Assembly: GCA_946404295.1 (NCBI GenBank)
Contig: CAMJDE010000105.1
Location: 1-6,726, forward strand
Reading direction: 5' to 3'
DNA: 6,726 nt
Origin: an uncultured Clostridia bacterium
GTDB lineage: Bacteria > Bacillota > Clostridia > Oscillospirales > CAG-272
The notes beneath the pieces were generated by a model. It had not been told where the DNA came from and did not search any database. It saw only the letters and a list, made by a program, of their open reading frames with translations. Below, in pieces: positions 1 through 5,075 of this stretch (position 1 is the first letter of the stretch; the number at the start of each line of letters is the position of its first letter). A program made the translations under genes and the position numbers.

Positions 1-425
1 ATCTCGGTGATGACGACGTCGGCGTCGGAATGTTTGCCGACGTTGTAGACGAACTTCTTGATCTCGTTCGTGACGTGCGGGATCACCTGCACCGTCGAGC
101 CGAGATATTCGCCGCGCCGTTCCTTGTTCAGGACGTTCCAGTAGACCTTGCCGGTCGTGAGGTTGGAATACTTGTTCAGATCCTCGTCGATGAAGCGCTC
201 GTAGTGCCCGAGGTCGAGGTCGGTCTCGGCGCCGTCCTCGGTCACGTAGACCTCGCCGTGCTGATACGGGCTCATGGTGCCGGGGTCGACGTTGATGTAG
301 GGATCGAGTTTCTGCGCCGCGACCTTCAGCCCGCGCGATTTGAGCAGCCGTCCGAGCGACGCGGCGGTGATCCCCTTACCGAGCCCCGAAACGACGCCTC
401 CCGTCACGAAAATATACTTTGTCAT
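1..425 (-). CDS. pyrG: CTP synthase, N-terminal part (runs off the left edge)
   Basis: CTP synthase makes CTP from UTP, ATP and glutamine (or ammonia), the last step of de novo pyrimidine nucleotide synthesis, in the cytosol. Only about the first 141 codons are in the window. I translated this end by hand: it opens MTKYIFVTGGVVSGLGKGI, the family's hallmark N-terminus with the P-loop-like GGVVSGLGKG segment. KLDPYINVDPGTMSP (about residues 39-53), HGEVYVTEDGAETDLDLGHYERF (in two parts, about 56-78) and the YLGSTVQVIPHVT segment (about 107-119) follow. These belong to the synthetase (amidoligase) domain. The C-terminal class I glutaminase domain must lie left of position 1. The ATG at 423-425 is supported by the family N-terminus and by a GAGGAG-type ribosome binding site upstream. 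It is the last visible gene of the operon, 22 nt after guaA. Nothing looks degraded. Confidence 0.97.
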   Translation of the reverse strand, partial: MTKYIFVTGGVVSGLGKGITAASLGRLLKSRGLKVAAQKLDPYINVDPGTMSPYQHGEVYVTEDGAETDLDLGHYERFIDEDLNKYSNLTTGKVYWNVLNKERRGEYLGSTVQVIPHVTNEIKKFVYNVGKHSDADVVITE

Positions 426-435
426 CTGTCTCTGT

Positions 436-440
436 CTCCT
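436..440 (-). promoter_or_regulatory. Ribosome binding site of pyrG
   Basis: AGGAG within a purine-rich AGAGAGGAGA stretch, on the minus strand, about 10 nt before the pyrG ATG at 425. It fills most of the 22-nt guaA/pyrG gap. That leaves no room for a terminator and supports both co-transcription and the chosen pyrG start. Confidence 0.7.
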
Positions 441-447
441 CTCTCGT

Positions 448-1974
448 TTATTCCCACTCTACGGTTGCCGGCGGCTTCGACGTAATATCGTAAACCACCC
501 GGTTGACGGTTTTCACCTCGTTTGTGATCCGGCGGCTTGCCGCCTCCAGTACGTCGAACGGGATCCGCGTCCAGTCGGCGGTCATAAAGTCGTCGGTCGT
601 GACGGCGCGGAGCGCGACGACGTGTCCGTAGGTCCTTGCGTCCCCCATCACCCCGACGCTTTCGGTGTCGGTCAGAACGGCGAAATACTGGCTCGGGCGA
701 ACGCCCGCTTTTTCGAGTTCACAGCGGAAGATCGCGTCGGCGTCGCGAAGCACGTCCGCCCTCTCCCGCGTGATCTCCCCGATGATCCGCACGGCAAGTC
801 CGGGACCCGGGAAGGGTTGGCGCGAAACCAGCGATTCGGGCAGCCCCAGTTTCCGTCCGACCTCGCGCACCTCGTCCTTGAACAGGTCGCGGAGCGGTTC
901 GACGATCCCCCGGAACCGCATCACCGACGGCAGCCCGCCGACGTTGTGATGGCTCTTGATGGTGGCGGCGTCGCCCTTGCCGCTCTCGACGACGTCGGGA
1001 TAGATGGTTCCCTGTACGAGAATATCGGGGGTGCCGATCTTCTCGCGCACGTCTTCAAAGACCCGGATGAACTCCTCGCCGATGATCTTGCGCTTCTGTT
1101 CGGGTTCCCTGACCCCCGCGAGTTTCGAGAGGAACCGATCCGCGGCGTCGACGCGGAGAAAGCGCATCCCGAACCCGCCCGAAAAGACCTTCTCGACCCC
1201 GTCGCCCTCGCCCTTGCGGAGCAGACCGTGATCGACGAACACGCAGGTCAGCCGATCCCCGACCGCCCGGTGGATCAGCGCCGCCGCGACCGCCGAATCG
1301 ACCCCGCCCGAGAGGGCGCACAGCACCGTTTTGCCGGCAAGTTCGGTTTCGTACCGCTTGACCGTCCGTTCGATGAAATCCTCCATCTTCCAGTCGCCCG
1401 CACACCCGCAGACCGAAAAGAGGAAGTTGCAGAGGATCGTCGTCCCGTACTCGCTGTGCGTCACCTCGGGGTGGAACTGCACGCCCCAGATCTTCCGTTT
1501 CCCGTCCGCCATCGCGGCAGAGGGGCAGGCGTCGGTCGACGCGACCGTTTCGAAACCCGCGGGAAGGGTCGACACGTAATCGGTGTGGCTCATCCAGACG
1601 ACGCTCTTTTCGGGTACGCCCTCAAAGAGGACGCCCGGCTTGACCGTGACGGTCGTCTTGCCGTACTCGCTCCCGCTTGCGGCGGGTCCGATCACGCCGC
1701 CCGCGAGGTACGCGATCAGCTGATGCCCGTAGCAGATCCCGAGGATCGGGACCCCGAGCGAGAGGATCGCGGGATCGAAATGCGGCGACGCGGGGTCGTA
1801 GACGCTGTTCGGTCCGCCGGTAAAAATGATTCCTTTGTATCCCTCCCGACGGATCTCGTCGAGGGTCACGCGGTTATACGCCTTGATCTCGGCGTAGACC
1901 CGCTGTTCTCGCACGCGGCGGGCGATCAGTTGATCGTACTGCCCGCCGAAATCGAGCACCAGTATCTTTTCCAT
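448..1974 (-). CDS. guaA: GMP synthase, glutamine-hydrolysing
   Basis: Converts XMP to GMP using ATP and the amide nitrogen of glutamine, the last step of guanine nucleotide synthesis, in the cytosol. The 508-residue protein is close to the usual length (about 510-525) and complete. The class I glutaminase domain covers about residues 1-190, with FTGGPNSVYD (51-60), the nucleophile Cys81 in GICYGHQL, and His168/Glu170 in GVQFHPE. The PP-loop ATP-pyrophosphatase domain starts near 195 with SGGVDS (222-227). It is followed by QGTIYPDVVES (321-331) and by SRQPFPGPGLAVR (384-396), the XMP/ATP-site signature. The C-terminal dimerisation domain ends in ITSKPPATVEWE, the typical family terminus. The start MEKILVLDFGGQYDQL matches the family, and an AGGAG site sits 8 nt upstream. 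It lies 23 nt after nadE and 22 nt before pyrG. Together with pyrG it places the last, glutamine-consuming steps to GTP and CTP side by side. Confidence 0.98.
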   Translation of the reverse strand: MEKILVLDFGGQYDQLIARRVREQRVYAEIKAYNRVTLDEIRREGYKGIIFTGGPNSVYDPASPHFDPAILSLGVPILGICYGHQLIAYLAGGVIGPAASGSEYGKTTVTVKPGVLFEGVPEKSVVWMSHTDYVSTLPAGFETVASTDACPSAAMADGKRKIWGVQFHPEVTHSEYGTTILCNFLFSVCGCAGDWKMEDFIERTVKRYETELAGKTVLCALSGGVDSAVAAALIHRAVGDRLTCVFVDHGLLRKGEGDGVEKVFSGGFGMRFLRVDAADRFLSKLAGVREPEQKRKIIGEEFIRVFEDVREKIGTPDILVQGTIYPDVVESGKGDAATIKSHHNVGGLPSVMRFRGIVEPLRDLFKDEVREVGRKLGLPESLVSRQPFPGPGLAVRIIGEITRERADVLRDADAIFRCELEKAGVRPSQYFAVLTDTESVGVMGDARTYGHVVALRAVTTDDFMTADWTRIPFDVLEAASRRITNEVKTVNRVVYDITSKPPATVEWE

Positions 1975-1982
1975 TTCGTCGT

Positions 1983-1987
1983 CTCCT
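1983..1987 (-). promoter_or_regulatory. Ribosome binding site of guaA
   Basis: AGGAG in the context AAAGGAGACG on the minus strand, 8 nt before the guaA ATG (1972-1974). It lies within the 23-nt nadE/guaA gap and is the best Shine-Dalgarno match in the window. It fixes the guaA start. Confidence 0.75.
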
Positions 1988-1997
1988 TTGACCGTCT

Positions 1998-2747
1998 TTA
2001 TTCGTTTTCCGCGACGGGGATCATCGGGTCGAACGCCGGCATCGGTTTCAGTTTGAACCGATTGGCTTTATGCAGGCGGTCGATCTTTTCCTTCGTTTCG
2101 GGATCGTCGATCTTGCCCGTCCGGATGTAGCGGTCGAGTTCGGCGTAGGTGAACCCGAGGTTCTCCTCGTCGGTCTTACCCGACAGCCCGTCGATCGGCG
2201 TCTTCTCCACCAGATCCTCCGGCAGACCGAGCACGCGCCCGACCGCCTTGACCTCCCCAACGGTCAGGCGGGACAGCGGACTGAAATCCCCCGCGCCGTC
2301 GCCGTACCGGGTCGCGTAGCCGACCCAGTCCTCCGAAAGGTTGCAGGTGTTCGCCACCCGCCCGTTCATGCTCTGCCCGACGGCGTAGAGCGTCGCCATC
2401 CGGATCCGTGCGGGCAGGTTGATTTCTCCCTGCCGGGAGAGCTCGATGGGAAGGTTCTTTTTGAGTCCCTCCACGGCGTCCCGGATATTGACGACGCAGT
2501 GCCGGATCCCGAGATGGGCGACCAGTTTCTTCGCGGCGTCGATATCGCTCTGCACGCCGCAGGGCATCAGCACCCCGATCACCCTCTCGCCCCCGAGCGC
2601 CTCTTTACAGAGGGCGGCGACCGTCGAACTGTCCTTGCCGCCCGAGATCCCGACGATCGCGTTGCAGCCCTCGCCGTTCTCCCGGAAGAAGTCGCGGATC
2701 CACCCTACGCACTCGTTTTTGACTCTTTCGCAATCGAACGCCGTCAT
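1998..2747 (-). CDS. nadE: NAD+ synthetase, ammonia-dependent (short form)
   Basis: Amidates nicotinic acid adenine dinucleotide to NAD+ with ATP, the last step of NAD synthesis. The 249-residue protein has the length of single-domain, ammonia-dependent NadE. It lacks the roughly 270-residue nitrilase-type glutaminase domain of the long form, so free ammonia should be the nitrogen donor. Visible motifs are the PP-loop SGGKDSS (35-41), ARIRMATLYA (113-122), and NTCNLSEDWVGYATRYGDG (133-151), which corresponds to the N-K-SE-x-GY-T-KYGDG substrate region. TPIDGLSGKTDEENLGFTY (183-201) corresponds to the P3 loop of the family. The start codon overlaps the purC stop by 4 nt (ATGA at 2744-2747), a usual sign of translational coupling. 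The local Shine-Dalgarno is weak (AGAAG, 2756-2760, 8 nt upstream). It follows the ammonium transporter in the same operon, which fits a need for ammonia. Residue-level details come from reading, not from a computed alignment. Confidence 0.96.
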   Translation of the reverse strand: MTAFDCERVKNECVGWIRDFFRENGEGCNAIVGISGGKDSSTVAALCKEALGGERVIGVLMPCGVQSDIDAAKKLVAHLGIRHCVVNIRDAVEGLKKNLPIELSRQGEINLPARIRMATLYAVGQSMNGRVANTCNLSEDWVGYATRYGDGAGDFSPLSRLTVGEVKAVGRVLGLPEDLVEKTPIDGLSGKTDEENLGFTYAELDRYIRTGKIDDPETKEKIDRLHKANRFKLKPMPAFDPMIPVAENE

Positions 2748-3463
2748 TTTCCTAACTTCTTTTCGAGGCGCCCCATAATCTCTTTGTACGCGTCCTCGAC
2801 CCCGCCGAGATCGCGGCGGAAACGGTCCTTGTCGAGTTTTTCCTTCGTCACGCTGTCCCAGAGGCGGCAGGTGTCGGGGCTGATCTCGTCGGCGAGCACG
2901 ACCGTACCGTCAGAGAGCCGCCCGAACTCGAGTTTGAAATCGACCAGAGTCACGCCGCAGTCGCGCCAGAACGCCGACAGCACCTCGTTGACCTTGAAGG
3001 AATACCGTTCGATCGTATCGAGTTCGGCTTCGGTCGCAAGCCCGAGCGCCAGCGCGTGATAGCGGTTCAGGAGCGGGTCGCCGAGCGCGTCGTTCTTGTA
3101 CGAATACTCGATCGTCGGGCTCTTGAAAACGATCCCTTCCTCGACCCCGTAGCGTTTGGCGAACGACCCCGCCGAGATATTCCGCACGATCACCTCGAGC
3201 GGCACGATCGAAACGCGCTTGACCAGCGTTTCGCGCTCCGAGAGTTCCTCGACGAGGTGAGTCGGAACCCCCTCTCGTTCGAGCAGTTTCATCAGCCGGT
3301 TGCTCATTCGGTTGTTGATGACGCCCTTCCCCGCGATGGTCCCCTTTTTCAGCCCGTTGAACGCCGTCGCGTCGTCCTTGTAGGAGACGATCAGTTTTTC
3401 GGGGTCGTCGGTCTTGAAGACCTTCTTCGCCTTTCCTTCGTAGAGTTGTTCTTTTTTCTCCAT
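2744..3463 (-). CDS. purC: SAICAR synthetase (phosphoribosylaminoimidazole-succinocarboxamide synthase)
   Basis: Joins aspartate to CAIR with ATP to give SAICAR, the aspartate-adding step on the way to IMP, in the cytosol. The 239-residue protein is the standard bacterial length and appears complete. Signatures in order are LYEGKAKKVF (7-16, the nucleotide-binding start of the family), DATAFNG (31-37), PLEVIVRNISAGSF (88-101), LVDFKLEFG (173-181) and ADEISPDTCRLWD (191-203). The last two are the PROSITE-type SAICAR synthetase signatures. The ATG at 3461-3463 has AGAGG 8 nt upstream. It lies 25 nt after asnB and overlaps nadE by 4 nt. It is a single purine gene away from a classical pur cluster, at least within this window. 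Its link to the neighbours is that it draws on aspartate, as AsnB does, and supplies IMP and hence XMP for GuaA. Confidence 0.98.
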   Translation of the reverse strand: MEKKEQLYEGKAKKVFKTDDPEKLIVSYKDDATAFNGLKKGTIAGKGVINNRMSNRLMKLLEREGVPTHLVEELSERETLVKRVSIVPLEVIVRNISAGSFAKRYGVEEGIVFKSPTIEYSYKNDALGDPLLNRYHALALGLATEAELDTIERYSFKVNEVLSAFWRDCGVTLVDFKLEFGRLSDGTVVLADEISPDTCRLWDSVTKEKLDKDRFRRDLGGVEDAYKEIMGRLEKKLGK

Positions 3464-3471
3464 TGTCTTTG

Positions 3472-3476
3472 CCTCT
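3472..3476 (-). promoter_or_regulatory. Ribosome binding site of purC
   Basis: AGAGG within AAGAGAGGCAAAG on the minus strand, 8 nt before the purC ATG. It lies in the AT-rich 25-nt asnB/purC gap, which has no inverted repeat that could end transcription. Confidence 0.65.
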
Positions 3477-3488
3477 CTTTTCGTATTT

Positions 3489-5072
3489 TTATTTTCCGCT
3501 GTCGCCGTAGTTGGACAGCACTCTGGCGGACGGGTCGTTCACGTCGCAGCCGCGCCACGACTTGTTCGGCATCCAGAACCCGGGGATCATCTCCGCCTGT
3601 CCCGGATAGTGCTTCTCAAAGAGTTCGCGGTAGAGGAGCGACTCCTTGGTAAAAGGCTGCGCGTAGTCGTACTTTTTCCGGCGCTCTTCGTACTCTTCGT
3701 CGGTGTAAAGCGTCTCGGCGTACTCTTTCAGATCGTCGACCATCGAGTGTCCGACCGCGTCGGAGAACGCCGCCTTCTCGCGCCAGAGGATCGGGTCGGG
3801 CAGATACCCGAGCCCCTCGAAGGCGTGCCGCAGCAGGTACTTGCCCTTGCCGTAGCGGTTCATCTTCATGGCGGGGTCGAGCGCCATCACGTACCGGACG
3901 AAATCGAGGTCGCCGAACGGTACCCGCGCCTCGAGCGAGTTGACCGAGATACAGCGATCGGCGCGCAGAACGTCGTAGGCGTGCAGTTCCCGGATCCGCT
4001 TTTCGGCTTCACTCTGGAACGCCGCGGCGTCGGGGGCGAAATCGGTGTACTTGTAGCCGAAGAGTTCGTCCGAGATCTCCCCCGTCAGCAGCACCCGGAT
4101 ATCGGTCGTCTCGTGAATCGCTTTGCAGACGAGGTACATCCCCATACTCGCCCGGACCGTCGTGATGTCGAAGGTGCCGAGCAGTTCGACCACCTTTTCA
4201 AGCGAGGCGAGCACCTCGTCCCGCGTCATATAGACCTCGGTGTGATCCGACCCGATGAAGTCGGCGACCTGCCGCGCGTATTTGAGGTCAATCGCGTCCC
4301 TCTCCATACCGATCGCGAAGGTCTTGATGGGGCGGTCGGAGAGCCGCGCCGCGATCGCGCAGACGAGCGAACTGTCAAGCCCGCCGGAGAGCAGGAACCC
4401 GACCTTGGCGTCGGCGATCATCCGCTTTTCGACCCCGGCGATCAGTTTTTTTCGGATGTTTTCGCACGCCGTTTCGAGATCGTCGCGGCAGATCGCGTCC
4501 ACCCCGGCGGGATCGGCGTAGCGGACGAAGCGCCCGCCCTTGTAGTAGTGCCCCGGAGGGAACGGCAGGACCTTTTTCGAGAGTCCGACGAGGTTCTTCG
4601 CTTCGCTCGCGAAGAGGATCGTACCCTTTTCGTCATAGCCGTAGTAGAGCGGGCGGATCCCGATCGGGTCGCGGGCGGCGATCCATTCGTCGCTTCTGCC
4701 GTCGTGGATCACGCAGGCAAACTCGGCGTCGAGTTTTTCAAAGAGGTCGACCCCGTACTCGAAATACATCGGAAGCAGGATCTCGCAGTCGCTGTCGCTC
4801 TTAAAGGTATACCCTTTCGCAATCAGTTTCGCGCGCTCGCGCGTAAAAGAATAAAGCTCGCCGTTGCACACGGCGGCGCAGCCGTTCAGGGTGAACGGCT
4901 GCATCCCCGCGGGGGTCAGCCCCATGATCGAGAGACGGTGAAAAGCCATAAGCCCCTTCCCCGCCTCGATCACGCGGCTGTCGTCGGGCCCGCGCGACTT
5001 GGTTTTTTGAAACGCTCTTTCAAACGCGGAGCGGTCGGGGACCGCCCCGCAATAACCGAATATCGAACACAT
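3489..5072 (-). CDS. asnB: Asparagine synthase, glutamine-hydrolysing (type B)
   Basis: Makes asparagine from aspartate, ATP and glutamine in the cytosol. The 527-residue protein is slightly shorter than E. coli AsnB (554). After Met1 removal, Cys2 (MCSIFGYCG) is the N-terminal nucleophile of the class II glutaminase domain (about 1-200). That domain also shows SRGPD (26-30), FHRLSIMG (44-51), CNGELYS (69-75) and SDSDCE (92-97). The synthetase domain carries the PP-loop LLSGGLDSS (227-235), GEISDELFGY (331-340), SVNSLEARVPFGD (376-388) and REKAAFSDAVG (431-441). GEISDELFGY differs from the common GEGSDE(V/L)FGGY: Ile replaces Gly, and one Gly of the GGY is missing. I take this as a subfamily trait rather than damage, because all other motifs are intact. 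The start is fixed by the need for Cys at position 2. It begins 3 nt after the amt-PII stop, and its GGAG site lies inside the end of that gene, so translation is probably coupled. Confidence 0.97.
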   Translation of the reverse strand: MCSIFGYCGAVPDRSAFERAFQKTKSRGPDDSRVIEAGKGLMAFHRLSIMGLTPAGMQPFTLNGCAAVCNGELYSFTRERAKLIAKGYTFKSDSDCEILLPMYFEYGVDLFEKLDAEFACVIHDGRSDEWIAARDPIGIRPLYYGYDEKGTILFASEAKNLVGLSKKVLPFPPGHYYKGGRFVRYADPAGVDAICRDDLETACENIRKKLIAGVEKRMIADAKVGFLLSGGLDSSLVCAIAARLSDRPIKTFAIGMERDAIDLKYARQVADFIGSDHTEVYMTRDEVLASLEKVVELLGTFDITTVRASMGMYLVCKAIHETTDIRVLLTGEISDELFGYKYTDFAPDAAAFQSEAEKRIRELHAYDVLRADRCISVNSLEARVPFGDLDFVRYVMALDPAMKMNRYGKGKYLLRHAFEGLGYLPDPILWREKAAFSDAVGHSMVDDLKEYAETLYTDEEYEERRKKYDYAQPFTKESLLYRELFEKHYPGQAEMIPGFWMPNKSWRGCDVNDPSARVLSNYGDSGK

Positions 5073-5075
5073 AGT

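Noticed and set aside
340..2130. A 596-codon open frame on the plus strand opposite guaA
   Set aside because: It has the same cause: it is in register with guaA, with no recognisable domain, and guaA has every expected motif.
2070..3059. A 329-codon open frame on the plus strand spanning nadE and part of purC
   Set aside because: It is an antisense shadow crossing two certain genes, with no ribosome site or domain.
3464..3488. Possible promoter or terminator in the AT-rich gap between asnB and purC
   Set aside because: It is only 25 nt, with no inverted repeat and no spaced -35/-10 pair. The AT richness is explained by the stop codon and a purine-rich ribosome site.
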